A stretch of DNA of 64,000 nucleotides from Achromobacter sp. UMC71 (GCF_014170305.1 NZ_LZZT01000038.1:1-64000); one strand, 5' to 3'; counted from the stretch's first letter, positions 8,094 through 17,371 are shown. Notes: generated by a model not told the origin, from the letters alone. Program-made: numbers and translations.

Positions 8094-8204
8094 ATGAAAT
8101 CTATGCGAGTGGATTCAGTGGCGCATGACTGCCCAGCCATGCGCGAGACGCGCGAACCCATTCGGTTGCGGGTCGGCGTCATCGTCGATATTGATTCGAA
8201 GTAG
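8094..8204 (+). CDS. Candidate 36-residue small protein or leader peptide
   Basis: An open frame begins at ATG 8094 after a strong ribosome site (GAGAGGAAAGC) and encodes MKSMRVDSVAHDCPAMRETR followed by 16 more residues, ending at TAG 8202-8204. It stops ten bases before the hydrolase start at 8215, so the two are likely on one mRNA. I recognise no family. It may be a leader peptide whose translation governs the hydrolase, or a real microprotein. Confidence 0.4.
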   Translation: MKSMRVDSVAHDCPAMRETREPIRLRVGVIVDIDSK

Positions 8205-8214
8205 GGCTACGGCA

Positions 8215-8994
8215 ATGGTGAAACGATGGAAGGCCTTGCCGCAGCCCAAGGCGCTGCCTGCACCGTGGCGCAGCGGACTGGCGCCCGTGAACGGCATTCA
8301 GATTTATTACTCGATCCACGGAACCGGTGATCCGGTGGTCATGCTGCATGGCGGCTTGGGCAGCGGCAACTGGTGGGGCAACCAGGTCCCGGCCTTGATG
8401 GAGCACGGCAAGCGCGTCATATTGATCGACAGCCGGGGCAATGGCCGCAGCACACGGTCGGATCAAGCCTACAGCTATGAATTGATGCTGGCGGATACGC
8501 TGGGCGTGCTCGACTACCTGGATATTGCCCGAGCGTCTTTTGTGGGTTGGAGCGATGGCGCGATCATCGGCCTGTTGGCCGCGGCGCATCAGGGCGAGCG
8601 GGTCGATCGGTTATTCGCCTTCGCGCCGAACGTCACGCTGAGCGGCGTGAGAAAGAATTTCCAAGATACGGTGACTTTCAAGCTGGCGGCACGGCGCGCG
8701 GCGGATGAGTACCGCGAGCTGTCCAGTACGCCGGATCAGTATGAGGAATTCCTCGCTCAAATTGAAACGTTGTGGGTCAACGACACTATCCTGATCCGGC
8801 GGCAACTGAAAGCAATTGCCACGCCGACTACGATCGCCTGCGGCGCGCATGATGAGGCCATCAAGCTTACGCATCTGAAGTATATCGCTCGCTCCATCCC
8901 GGGCTCGCACCTGGTGATATTGCCCGATGGCAGCCATTTTGCGCCCCTTCAGACGCCGCGTGAATTCAATGCTGCGTTGCTTGCGGGATTGTGA
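8215..8994 (+). CDS. Alpha/beta-fold hydrolase
   Basis: A 259-residue serine hydrolase. The oxyanion HGG segment (MLHGGLGSGNW), the nucleophile elbow GWSDG, an Asp in GAHDEAIK and a C-terminal His in PDGSHFAP make a complete catalytic triad in the usual order. ATG 8215 is preferred because TAGGG lies nine bases upstream; a longer frame from 8125 overlaps the 36-residue upstream ORF and has an implausible N-terminus. Codon usage is less GC3-biased than in neighbouring genes, which may reflect later acquisition. The substrate is unknown. Confidence 0.85.
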   Translation: MVKRWKALPQPKALPAPWRSGLAPVNGIQIYYSIHGTGDPVVMLHGGLGSGNWWGNQVPALMEHGKRVILIDSRGNGRSTRSDQAYSYELMLADTLGVLDYLDIARASFVGWSDGAIIGLLAAAHQGERVDRLFAFAPNVTLSGVRKNFQDTVTFKLAARRAADEYRELSSTPDQYEEFLAQIETLWVNDTILIRRQLKAIATPTTIACGAHDEAIKLTHLKYIARSIPGSHLVILPDGSHFAPLQTPREFNAALLAGL

Positions 8995-9072
8995 TCAGGG
9001 CAACAATGACTATCGCGGCCCTGGACAAGAAGTGCCATGCATGAAAGCCGGGCTTGCGACTGTCATTCAGTT

Positions 9073-9960
9073 TCAGGCGCCCAGGCGCGCCTGGATGAAC
9101 GCCAGCAAGGCACGTACGCGGGCGGTGACCGAGTGGCGGTGGGCGTAGACGCCCAGCAGCTGCAATGGCGCGGGCGGCAGGTCCAGCGGCACGTGCACCA
9201 GGCGGCCCGCTGCCAGGTCGTCCTGGCACGAGACCGCCGCCAGGATGGCGAAGCCGAGGCCCTGGCGGGCGCCGGCCAGGGCCAGTTCGCCGCTGTTGAC
9301 CCGGTAGCGGCTGCGTACCGGCACTTTGACGATGCCGCCCGCGCCGTCGTCGAATTGCCAGGGCTGGCCTTTCAAGGCGCTCAGGGTGGTGATGCAGGGC
9401 AATGACTTCAGTTGGCGCACCTGGCGGGGCGTGCCGGTCCTGGCGAGCAGGGCGGGGGCGGCGACCACGATGCTGGGCAGCGTCGCCAGGTCGCGAGTGA
9501 TGAAGGTGCTGTCTTCCTGCTTGCCGCGATGGAAAATGATGGACAGGTCCATGTCTTCGCGCAGCGCGTCCAGGCCCGTCAGGCGGGTATCGCATTCGAG
9601 TTCGATACCGGGATGCACGTCGCAGAATGCCGCCAGGATCGGGGCCAGCAGGCGGGGCGCTTCGCCGGGCATGCACATCTTCAGGGGGCCGCGCAGCTCG
9701 CGCTGCACCGCGCCCAGTTCTTCTTCCGTCGAGGCCAGCGCGTCCAGGAGCGGCTTGGCCCGCTGGTACAGCAATTGTCCGGCCTCGGTCATGCGCAAGT
9801 GGCGCGTGCTGCGTTCCAGCAAGCGGGCGCCCAGCCTTTTTTCCAACGCGGCGACGTGGCGGCTGACGTTGGATGACGGCATCGACAGCAGGCGCGCCGC
9901 GCCGGCAAAACTCTGTTCATCCACGACCGCTGCGTAGACGCGCACGGCATTCAGGTCCAT
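9073..9960 (-). CDS. LysR-family transcriptional regulator
   Basis: A 295-residue LysR regulator with an N-terminal HTH (MDLNAVRVYAAVVDEQSFAG, then MPSSNVSRHVAALEKRLGAR) and a substrate-binding domain. In-frame ATGs at 9972 and 10005 would add residues that do not look like the family; 9960 gives the standard N-terminus. It is divergent from the FAD monooxygenase at 10106, separated by 145 bases, and is its probable regulator. The closest general type is the AaeR/DmlR-like subgroup, judged by appearance only. Confidence 0.88.
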   Translation of the reverse strand: MDLNAVRVYAAVVDEQSFAGAARLLSMPSSNVSRHVAALEKRLGARLLERSTRHLRMTEAGQLLYQRAKPLLDALASTEEELGAVQRELRGPLKMCMPGEAPRLLAPILAAFCDVHPGIELECDTRLTGLDALREDMDLSIIFHRGKQEDSTFITRDLATLPSIVVAAPALLARTGTPRQVRQLKSLPCITTLSALKGQPWQFDDGAGGIVKVPVRSRYRVNSGELALAGARQGLGFAILAAVSCQDDLAAGRLVHVPLDLPPAPLQLLGVYAHRHSVTARVRALLAFIQARLGA

Positions 9961-10105
9961 CGCGGGGCGCATGATTATCCCGATTAAGGTATTAAACGAA
10001 CTCATTTTTGCATACTAGTTATCGCAGTCGGCGCAATCTACGATGCCGCCTTGCCTTGTCCCCCGCCGCCGGCGGAGGAAGGCGTGACAGGCAGGAGCTT
10101 TCAAC

Positions 10106-11293
10106 GTGGATATCGGAATCGTGGGCGGCGGCATCGCCGGCCTGAGCGTGGCATTGGCCCTGAGCCAACGAGGGCACCGGCCCCGGGTGTATGAGCGGGG
10201 GGCGGGCCCCACGACCATGGGGGCGGGCGTGACGCTCTGGCCCAACGCCGGCCTGGTGCTGGATGAACTCGGGCTGTTGCCAGACATCGCCGCCGTGGGC
10301 GGCCGGCCCATGGCGATGCGCCGTCTGGATCCGGCGGGCAACGCGCTGGGCGGCATCGACATCACGCTGCTGGATCGCCTGATGGGGTATCCCACCCACA
10401 CGATCCTGCGCCGCGACCTGCTGGCGGTACTGCTGGACCATGTGGCGCAGGCGGGCATCGAGGTCGTCTACGGCCACCGCGCGGTCGCGATCGACCTGGA
10501 CGATGCCGGCAGGGCCGTGGCCAGGTTCGACAACGGGGCAGCCATCCGTCCCGACCTGCTGATCGGCGCCGATGGCCGCATGGGCTCGGTGGCGCGCCAG
10601 TTCGTGGCGGGCGAGAACGCGCCGGTCTATCAAGGTTTCGTGAACTGGATCGGCGTGGCGTCGGGGGCGGGAGCGTTGGTGGACGACGTCGCCATCCAGG
10701 ACTACTGGGGGATAGGCGAGCGCTTCGGCTGCGTCGCGGTCCGGCCGGACCTGGTGTATTGGGCCGCCGCCGAGGCGCGACCCTTGTCCGCGGCGCAGCA
10801 AGGCGACACGGATTTGCGGGCCGAGCTGCTCGACCGCTTCGGTAGCTGGGCGGGGCCGGTTTCCCGGATCATCCAGGCCACGCCCGCGCAGGCCTTGCGC
10901 TTGATCGCCGTGCACGACCTGGAGCCGTTGCCCGTCTGGAGCCGGGCTAACGTGCTGCTGGTGGGCGATGCGGCGCATGCGCCGTTGCCGACGTCGGGCC
11001 AGGGCGCTTGCCAGGCGCTGGAAGACGCCTGGCATCTGGGACGTTGCCTGGATGAGGCCGGCGCCAGCCTCGAGGCCGCCTTGCAGCGGTTCACCAGGAT
11101 TCGTGCCCCCAAGACCGCGCAGCTGACGCAGCAGGCGCGCGGGTTTGCGCAGGGCCTGTTCGCCACGGACCCCGAGGTGTGCCGGATCCGCAACCAGCAG
11201 GCCCTGGCGGCCGACCCCGTGCAGCACGTGCGGGCCATGGCCGCGGGATGGGGGCAGGGGCTGGAAGCTGGCGGTGCGCGGCCGCAGGGATAA
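10106..11293 (+). CDS. FAD-dependent aromatic-type monooxygenase
   Basis: Class A flavoprotein hydroxylase of 395 residues. It shows the N-terminal dinucleotide motif GGGIAGLSVALAL, the DG motif around GADGRMGSVARQ (about residue 155) and the FAD-ribityl motif VGDAAHAPLPTSGQGACQAL (about 290). The start is GTG at 10106, preceded by AGGAG at nine bases. These enzymes hydroxylate phenolic or heteroaromatic acids with NAD(P)H and oxygen; the exact substrate is not evident. The divergent LysR gene at 9960 is a likely controller. Confidence 0.88.
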   Translation: MDIGIVGGGIAGLSVALALSQRGHRPRVYERGAGPTTMGAGVTLWPNAGLVLDELGLLPDIAAVGGRPMAMRRLDPAGNALGGIDITLLDRLMGYPTHTILRRDLLAVLLDHVAQAGIEVVYGHRAVAIDLDDAGRAVARFDNGAAIRPDLLIGADGRMGSVARQFVAGENAPVYQGFVNWIGVASGAGALVDDVAIQDYWGIGERFGCVAVRPDLVYWAAAEARPLSAAQQGDTDLRAELLDRFGSWAGPVSRIIQATPAQALRLIAVHDLEPLPVWSRANVLLVGDAAHAPLPTSGQGACQALEDAWHLGRCLDEAGASLEAALQRFTRIRAPKTAQLTQQARGFAQGLFATDPEVCRIRNQQALAADPVQHVRAMAAGWGQGLEAGGARPQG

Positions 11294-11354
11294 AATGCGG
11301 ATCGAATCATGCCGTGGCGCGCTGTGCGCCGCGCCCAGCGAACAGGTTTCAGCC

Positions 11355-12056
11355 ATGTCAGAACACACCCCCGAAGCGCTCGCGCTCCAACTGGATGCCG
11401 CACGCGCCAAGCTGCGTCTGTGGCGCGAGGTGGAACCCGCCTACCAGAAGCAGTTCGAGGACGTGCTGGCGCCGCTGGAGTCGACTGCCCTTGAGCTGAA
11501 GGCCAAGCTGGTGCTGTGCTTTGACCACGCCAGCAAGCAAAAGGAACTGACCAAGGGCGAGCGCGAACTGGCCTCGGAACTGGTACAGCAGCTGGGGCAA
11601 GAGACGCTGGCGGCCATCGTGCTGGACGGCACGCCAGCGGAATGCGACGTCGACCGGATCAAGGCCGTGTACCGCAAGCACAGCGGCTCGGACTTCGATG
11701 CCGAAGTGGCCGAAGAACTGGCGGAAATCCAGGCCCACGCGGTGACGCTGGCGCTGGCCGTGCCGGCGGAACCCGATCCCGGTCCCGACCCGGTGGCGCA
11801 ACTGGCCGCGGTCAAGCGGGAACTGGCGGCGGTCGAGGAGCACTTCGCGGCCCGCTTTCACTTCGATCCGGACCAGGACATCGATCCGGCCGACCTGATG
11901 GAAGACCTCGCCGCCGAGATCGAGGACGCCGAGGAATACATCGGCGAGCTGGAATTCGAGCTGACGCAGTTCGTGGACATGCAGCAGGTCAAGGCCTGGC
12001 TGAAGGCCATGAAGAAGCAGCTGGACGCGGACAAGCGGCGCGAAGGGCGGTCGTGA
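11355..12056 (+). CDS. Acidic helical protein of unknown function
   Basis: A 233-residue soluble protein, very rich in Glu, Asp, Leu and Ala, without cysteine clusters or membrane segments. The N-terminal half looks like long helices ([20 protein letters not shown]) and the C-terminal part is strongly acidic ([20 protein letters not shown]). I recognise no catalytic motif. The start at 11355 (MSEHTPEA) is chosen over ATG 11295, which directly follows the monooxygenase stop and has an AGGGA site but adds 20 residues of non-protein-like sequence. It lies between the monooxygenase and mobB with short gaps. Confidence 0.7.
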   Translation: MSEHTPEALALQLDAARAKLRLWREVEPAYQKQFEDVLAPLESTALELKAKLVLCFDHASKQKELTKGERELASELVQQLGQETLAAIVLDGTPAECDVDRIKAVYRKHSGSDFDAEVAEELAEIQAHAVTLALAVPAEPDPGPDPVAQLAAVKRELAAVEEHFAARFHFDPDQDIDPADLMEDLAAEIEDAEEYIGELEFELTQFVDMQQVKAWLKAMKKQLDADKRREGRS

Positions 12057-12123
12057 CGATACCGCAGCCGCTACGCGTGGATGCGTTCCTGTCCATTGCG
12101 TGTTCCTCGCCTTCGGAGCCAGC

Positions 12124-12621
12124 ATGACGTCAGTTTTTGGTATTGCGGGCCGCTCGGGCAGCGGCAAGACCACCTTGATCGAAGCGATGCTGCCGCTGCT
12201 GGGCGCGGCCGGGCTGAAGGTCAGCGTGATCAAGCACAGCCACCATGATTTCCAGCTCGAGCCGCCCGGCAAGGACAGCGCGCGCTTTCGACTGGCTGGG
12301 GCGCAGGAAGTCATGGTGGCGTCGCCGTTCCGCTATGCCATCGTGCACGAATTGCGCGGTGCGCCGGAACCCTCGCTTCAGGACCAGATCGCGCGCTTGG
12401 CGCCGGCCGATCTGGTGCTGGTCGAAGGCTTCAAGCATGCCGGGATCCCGCGGATCGAGGTCTACCGGCCCGCTCTGGGCAAGCCGCCACTGCACGAGGG
12501 TGACGCGGCATTTCTGGCGGTCGTGACCGATGCCGCGCTGAACACGGCATTGCCCTGCCTGCCGTTGAACCAGCCGGCCGTCGTGGCCGAGTTCATCCGG
12601 CGGGCGGTGGGGCGAGCTTGA
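12124..12621 (+). CDS. mobB: Molybdopterin-guanine dinucleotide biosynthesis adaptor MobB
   Basis: A GTP-binding protein that assists MobA in attaching GMP to molybdopterin, giving the cofactor of DMSO-reductase-family enzymes. The Walker A motif GRSGSGKT occupies residues 9-16, followed by the family signatures [10 protein letters not shown], a [12 protein letters not shown] segment and [17 protein letters not shown]. At 165 residues it has typical length. ATG 12124 has GGAG at a good distance. MobA is not adjacent. The ubi genes follow 125 bases downstream; many molybdoenzymes serve anaerobic respiration, which suits the company. Confidence 0.92.
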   Translation: MTSVFGIAGRSGSGKTTLIEAMLPLLGAAGLKVSVIKHSHHDFQLEPPGKDSARFRLAGAQEVMVASPFRYAIVHELRGAPEPSLQDQIARLAPADLVLVEGFKHAGIPRIEVYRPALGKPPLHEGDAAFLAVVTDAALNTALPCLPLNQPAVVAEFIRRAVGRA

Positions 12622-12697
12622 CCTGCAGGGGCTTGCGAACCGCCTCGCAGGCCCTCGTGGTTTCGATTGCCTACCGTCGCGCCGGCCGCCACGCCGT

Positions 12698-12739
12698 TTG
12701 ATCTGCGACAAGGCCGCGCCGCCGGCCGGCCCCTAGACT
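12698..12739 (+). promoter_or_regulatory. FNR-type class II promoter of ubiUVT
   Basis: TTGATCTGCGACAA (12698-12711) matches TTGAT-N4-GTCAA with one mismatch. A -10-like hexamer TAGACT lies at 12734-12739, its centre 32 bases from the centre of the box, the geometry of an FNR site at -41.5. Transcription would begin near 12746, so the ubiU mRNA would be almost leaderless with ATG at 12747. Confidence 0.65.
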
Positions 12740-12746
12740 GGCCGGC

Positions 12747-13763
12747 ATGCATATCCGAACCTCTCCCCTAGAGCTCGTCGCGCCGGCAGGCAGCCTGGCC
12801 GCGCTGAAGGCGGCGATCGAGGCAGGCGCCGATACCGTCTACCTGGGCCTGAAGAACGCCACCAACGCCCGCAACTTCGCCGGGCTCAATTTCACCGAAA
12901 AAGACATCCGCGCAGGCGTCGAACTGGCCCACGCCAGGGGCCGCCAGGTGCTGTTCGCGATCAATACCTTCGTGCAGCCCGGCCGCGGCCAGGAATGGCG
13001 CGAGGCGGTCGATGCCGCGCACGCCTTGGGCGCCGACGCCGTCATCATGGCCGATGCCGGGTTGCTGGGCTACGCCCGCGATCGCTACCCCGAGCTGCGC
13101 CTGCACCTGTCGGTGCAGGGCTCGGCCACGCACGCCGACGCCATCGAGTTGATGAAAGAACAGTTCGGCATCCGCCGCGTCGTGCTGCCGCGCGTGCTGA
13201 CCCTGGCCGAGATCGCGCGCATCTGCGCCAGCGTCAGCGTCGAGGTCGAGGTGTTCGGCTTCGGCAGTCTGTGCGTCATGGCCGAGGGGCGTTGCCTGCT
13301 GTCGTCCTATGCCACGGGCGCCTCGCCCAACAACCAGGGCGTCTGTTCGCCGGCCAGCGCGGTGCGCTGGGTGGAGCAGGACGGCCGCCTGGACGCGCGC
13401 CTGAACGGCATCCTGATAGACCGCTACGAACCCGGCGAGGCCGCTGCCTATCCCACGCTGTGCAAGGGCCGCTTCCAGGTCGACGGCCATGCCGACCACG
13501 CGCTGGAAGAGCCCACCAGCCTGAACGCCATTGGCCTGCTGCCGCGGCTGGCGCAGATGGGCGTGTCGGCCGTGAAGATAGAAGGGCGTCAACGCAGCCC
13601 GGCGTATGTGACGCAGGTGGTGTCCACGCTGCGCGCGGCGCTGGACAGCGCGCACGCCGGCCCTAGCCGCTATTCCCCCCGCCCCGAATGGAACGCCATG
13701 CTGGCGCGCCATGCCGAGGGTTCCCAAGTCACGCAAGGCGCATTCGAACGTCCATGGAAATGA
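12747..13763 (+). CDS. ubiU: Ubiquinone anaerobic biosynthesis protein UbiU (U32 family)
   Basis: Forms a heterodimer with UbiV that hydroxylates ubiquinone precursors without oxygen, using prephenate as oxygen donor in E. coli. The 338-residue protein is a peptidase-U32-family member. Four cysteines, 176, 183, 200 and 239, have the spacing 7-17-39 of the E. coli UbiU [4Fe-4S] ligands. The N-terminus LVAPAGSLAALKAAIEAGAD is typical. ATG 12747 sits almost at the inferred transcription start. It overlaps ubiV by four bases, and ubiT follows, the standard order in many proteobacteria. Confidence 0.93.
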   Translation: MHIRTSPLELVAPAGSLAALKAAIEAGADTVYLGLKNATNARNFAGLNFTEKDIRAGVELAHARGRQVLFAINTFVQPGRGQEWREAVDAAHALGADAVIMADAGLLGYARDRYPELRLHLSVQGSATHADAIELMKEQFGIRRVVLPRVLTLAEIARICASVSVEVEVFGFGSLCVMAEGRCLLSSYATGASPNNQGVCSPASAVRWVEQDGRLDARLNGILIDRYEPGEAAAYPTLCKGRFQVDGHADHALEEPTSLNAIGLLPRLAQMGVSAVKIEGRQRSPAYVTQVVSTLRAALDSAHAGPSRYSPRPEWNAMLARHAEGSQVTQGAFERPWK

Positions 13764-14650
13764 AACCCAAGGCTTTCCGCATTTCGGCCGGTCCGCTGCT
13801 GTATTACTGGCCGCGCCAGCGCACGCTGGATTTCTATGCGTCGCTGGCCGACAGCCCGGCCGATATCCTCTATGTGGGCGAAACGGTCTGTAGCCGGCGC
13901 CACGAGCTGCGCGCCGACGACTGGCTGGACCTGGCGCGCGACCTGCGGGCCGCGGGCAAGGACGTGGTGCTGTCGGCCCGCACGCTGATCGAAACCGGCG
14001 CCGAGGCTACGGCGCTGCGGCGCCTGTGCGAGCAGCAGGGCTTCATGGTGGAAACGGGCGAGGTCGGTGCGCTGCGTCACCTGGGCGGCCGGCCGTTCGT
14101 GGCGGGCCCGCACATGAACGCCTATCACGGCGGCACGCTGGAATGGCTGGCCGCAAGGGGCGCGGCGCGTTTCGTGGCGCCGTTGGAAATGCATGTGAAT
14201 GCGCTGGCCCGGTTGCTGGCCGAACGCCCGTCGGGCCTGCAGGCCGAGATCATGGTGTGGGGCCGCATGGCGCTGGCGTTCTCGGCGCGCTGCTTTACCG
14301 CCCGGCACTTCCGGCTGAACAAGGACGACTGCGGTTTTCGCTGCATCGAGCATCCGGACGGCCTGGACATGCGTACCCGCGAATCGCGCGAATTCCTGGC
14401 GATCAATGGCATACAGGTGCAATCGGCCGCCTGCCTGGACTTGCTGGACCAGGCCGCGTATCTGGCCGACCTGGGCGTGCAGGTATTGCGCGTCAGTCCG
14501 CAGTCGGCCGGCACGCTGGACGCGATCGCCGCGCTGGACGCGGTGCGGCGCGGCCAGGCGCCGGCCGATGTGGCGCCGCCCGTCGGCATCGGCCGCTGCA
14601 ACGGCTATTTCCATGGCCAATCGGGCATCGCCTGGCAGGAGCGCGCATGA
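13760..14650 (+). CDS. ubiV: Ubiquinone anaerobic biosynthesis protein UbiV (U32 family)
   Basis: Partner of UbiU in oxygen-independent ubiquinone hydroxylation. It is a shorter U32 protein of 296 residues. The Fe-S ligands are visible: a Cys in GETVCSRRHEL near residue 37 and the trio in ARCFTARHFRLNKDDCGFRC, whose 13 and 4 residue spacing equals that of E. coli UbiV. ATG 13760 forms an ATGA overlap with the ubiU stop; ATG 13754 in the same frame is an equal alternative. It ends in an ATGA overlap with ubiT, so all three genes are translationally coupled. Confidence 0.93.
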   Translation: MKPKAFRISAGPLLYYWPRQRTLDFYASLADSPADILYVGETVCSRRHELRADDWLDLARDLRAAGKDVVLSARTLIETGAEATALRRLCEQQGFMVETGEVGALRHLGGRPFVAGPHMNAYHGGTLEWLAARGAARFVAPLEMHVNALARLLAERPSGLQAEIMVWGRMALAFSARCFTARHFRLNKDDCGFRCIEHPDGLDMRTRESREFLAINGIQVQSAACLDLLDQAAYLADLGVQVLRVSPQSAGTLDAIAALDAVRRGQAPADVAPPVGIGRCNGYFHGQSGIAWQERA

Positions 14651-15078
14651 GCGGCGCTGGATGGAATGTTCCTGCGGCCGTGGTCCGCCTGGGCTGCCGG
14701 CTGCCCGCGCCGCTGCTGTCGTTGCATGCCGTGGCCGGGCTGGAATTGGCGCGGCGCCTGAAATGGCTGACTCCGCCGCCGGAGCTGGATGGGTACAGCT
14801 TCGCCATCACGCTGGAAGACCTGGGCTTGCGCAGCGGCTTTCAGGTCCGGCGCGGGGCGTTCCGGCCGCGCTGGGACCGGTCGCCTTGCGAACTGGAGCT
14901 GGGCGCACGTTCGGCGGACCTGCTGGCCCTGATGCGCGAAGAGACCGACGCGGATACGCTGTTTTTCCAGCGCCGGTTGCGCATATCGGGGGATACGGAG
15001 CTGGGCCTGATCGTGAAGAACTGGCTGGACGCGGCGCCGCGCCCGGCCTGGCTGCAACGGCTGGGGGCTGCGCGCTAG
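14647..15078 (+). CDS. ubiT: Ubiquinone anaerobic biosynthesis accessory factor UbiT (SCP2 domain)
   Basis: A lipid-binding SCP2-domain protein needed for oxygen-independent ubiquinone synthesis, the anaerobic counterpart of UbiJ. The 143 residues contain an N-terminal hydrophobic stretch and the SCP2 core ending in DTLFFQRRLRISGDTELGL, the conserved RRL-GDTELG segment of the family. It starts at an ATGA overlap with ubiV and closes the operon. The next genes converge on it from the other strand, with no obvious terminator in the 55-base gap. Confidence 0.9.
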   Translation: MSGAGWNVPAAVVRLGCRLPAPLLSLHAVAGLELARRLKWLTPPPELDGYSFAITLEDLGLRSGFQVRRGAFRPRWDRSPCELELGARSADLLALMREETDADTLFFQRRLRISGDTELGLIVKNWLDAAPRPAWLQRLGAAR

Positions 15079-15133
15079 GGCGCGCAGGCCGAGCGGGACG
15101 CCCCGCGCAGGCAAGCGTGCGCCGCTGACCGGA

Positions 15134-17371
15134 TCAGCCGCGACGGCTTTCCATGGCGCGCGCCACGCGCGACAGCGCCAGGCTGGCCGCGAAATACAGC
15201 AGCGCCACGGCCAGGTAGACCTCGACGTGATAGGGCCGCCAATCGGTGCCGGCCACCACCGCCTTGGCCGCGCCCAGCACGTCGAACACGCCGATGATGC
15301 TGACCAGCGACGTGTCTTTCACTGCACCGACGAATACGCCCAGCGCGGCCGGCGCGGCGATGCGGCGCGCTTGCGGCCAGATTACCGTCCAGTAGGCCAC
15401 GCTCGGGCGCATACCCAGCGCGCGCGCCGCCATCATCTGGCCGGCGGGAATAGCCTGCAGCGCCCCGCGCAGCACCTCGGCCAGCAGACAGGCGGTATGC
15501 AGCGTCAGCGCCGCGAGCGCCATGCTGAATTTGGACACGCCGCCGCCCAGCAGCAGCGGCAGCACGAACGAGGCGAACAGCAATTGGGTCACCAGCGGCA
15601 CGCCGCGCACGGCCTCGATCAGGGCCGCGGCCGCCAGCGAGCCGCCCCGGCTGCCGGAGCGGCGCAACAGCGCCAGGCCAAAAGCCAGCGGCACGGCCGC
15701 GAACAATGCCGCGATCGCCAGGATCAGCGTCACCAGCAGGCCGCCCCAACGCAACGGGCCGATGGCCGCGCCGCCCCAAGGCCAGCCGCTCAGCGCGCCC
15801 GCCGTCACGGCCAGGGCCAGCGCGATCAGCGCCAGGCGCGCACGGGCGGACAGGCGGCCGGCGCCCAGCGCCACCGCCACGCCCGCCAGCAGCGCGGCGC
15901 ATGCGACCAGGGCCTGGGGCCGGTCGCCCGGCGCCATGGCGCCGAACAGCAGCAGCGGCAGGTTGTCGCCCACCGCGGCCCAGCAGGCGCCGGCGGCGGC
16001 GGCGCATTCGGCCGGGCTGCCGTGCCACACCGCGCGCAGCACGGCCCAGTCCAGTACTGTCCAGCCGGCAGCGGCCAGCGCCAACACGGCCAGAACGGAT
16101 CCCAGCCCGCGCCGCCACGTCGCGGCGCGACGCGCATCGCCGCCCAGCACGGACGGGCCCGGCCGGTCACCCAGGCGGGCGCCGTGGCTGTCGCCGGGGC
16201 CGTGGCGCGCATGGCGCGCGTTCCAGGCCGACAACGCGCCGCCCAGCGCCAGCGCCAGGCCCAGGTACACGGCCACGGCCAGGGCGATGCCTTCCAGCGC
16301 CAACCCGGTCTGTGTGATCGCGGTGTTGATGACGGCCATCAGTTCCTGGTAGCCGATGGCAATGGCCAGCGTGCTGTTCTTGACCAGCGCCAGGCACTGG
16401 TTGGCGTAGGGCGGCAGCGCGACGCGCGCGGCGTAGGGCGCGATCACCCGGCGCAGCACGCTGACCGGCGTCAACGCCATCGCCTGGCCGGCTTCGACCA
16501 AGCCCACTGGCACCGCACGCACCGAGGCGCGCACGATGTCGGCGATATAGGCGGCATGGAAGACAATCAGGCCGATGGCCAGCGCGGCGAACTCAATGCT
16601 GGGTTGCCAGCCGCCTTGCAGGCCCAGCCCGCGCTTGACGGGCAGGTCGACCTGCACGGGCGGCAACAGCGACCAGGCCAGCAGGGCCAGTGCTGGCGGC
16701 AGCAGCCACGTGGCCCGGCGGGCGGCAGGGTGTTGCCCATGGTGCGAGCCAGGCGTGGAATAAGATCGCGGCCCGCGGCCGAAGCGGCGACTCTGCCTGC
16801 GATGCGCCAGCCACCCGATCAGCAGGGCGCCCAGCGCCACCGCCAGATACGGCAGCCAGCCATGCAGCGCGGGCAGGGCCAGCCCGCGGTTGGACAGCAG
16901 CACCGACGGCAACGGCGACCAGGCCTGGCGCGCATCGGGCAGGCGCAGCAACAGGCCGTACCAGACGAACAGCTGCAGCAGCACGGGCGTGTTGCGCAGC
17001 GGGGCAATGACGGCGGCGGCGCCGCGCGCGGCCAGCGGATTGGCCGACAGACGCAGCAATCCCAGTGCGATGCCCAGCAACGTCGCGATGGGAATGGCCA
17101 CCAGCGCCACGGTCAAGGTATTGACCAGCCCGGCGGCGATCGACATCCAGTACGGATCGTCGGGTGTGACGGGAAGCAGGCTTTCCGAAATGCGAAAGCC
17201 CGCCGGCTGGAACAGGAAGCCGAAGCCGCCATGGATCCCGCGGGCCGCCTGCACCGATTCGATATGCAGCAGCAACACGGCGGCCAGGCCGCCCAGCGCC
17301 AGCGTCCAGGCGAGGGCGGGCAGCCAGCGCCGCAGGGCGGGCCCCCAGGGCAGGGCAAGGGTGGCGATCAC
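15134..17371 (-). CDS. Fused amino-acid ABC transporter permease (AapQ-AapM)
   Basis: Inner-membrane permease of a general L-amino-acid importer. The 745 residues hold two complete HAAT-family permeases end to end. Residues 1 to about 385 resemble AapQ, with the EAA-loop EAGQAMALTPVSVLRRVIAP. From about 415 they resemble AapM, with WAVLRAVWHGSPAEC-A-GACW and the second EAA loop MAARALGMRPSVAYWTVIWP. The frame is open across the Gly/Arg/Asp-rich linker. AapQ and AapM are normally separate genes. The binding protein gene lies eight bases upstream, but no AapP ATPase gene is adjacent. Confidence 0.87.
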   Translation of the reverse strand: MIATLALPWGPALRRWLPALAWTLALGGLAAVLLLHIESVQAARGIHGGFGFLFQPAGFRISESLLPVTPDDPYWMSIAAGLVNTLTVALVAIPIATLLGIALGLLRLSANPLAARGAAAVIAPLRNTPVLLQLFVWYGLLLRLPDARQAWSPLPSVLLSNRGLALPALHGWLPYLAVALGALLIGWLAHRRQSRRFGRGPRSYSTPGSHHGQHPAARRATWLLPPALALLAWSLLPPVQVDLPVKRGLGLQGGWQPSIEFAALAIGLIVFHAAYIADIVRASVRAVPVGLVEAGQAMALTPVSVLRRVIAPYAARVALPPYANQCLALVKNSTLAIAIGYQELMAVINTAITQTGLALEGIALAVAVYLGLALALGGALSAWNARHARHGPGDSHGARLGDRPGPSVLGGDARRAATWRRGLGSVLAVLALAAAGWTVLDWAVLRAVWHGSPAECAAAAGACWAAVGDNLPLLLFGAMAPGDRPQALVACAALLAGVAVALGAGRLSARARLALIALALAVTAGALSGWPWGGAAIGPLRWGGLLVTLILAIAALFAAVPLAFGLALLRRSGSRGGSLAAAALIEAVRGVPLVTQLLFASFVLPLLLGGGVSKFSMALAALTLHTACLLAEVLRGALQAIPAGQMMAARALGMRPSVAYWTVIWPQARRIAAPAALGVFVGAVKDTSLVSIIGVFDVLGAAKAVVAGTDWRPYHVEVYLAVALLYFAASLALSRVARAMESRRG

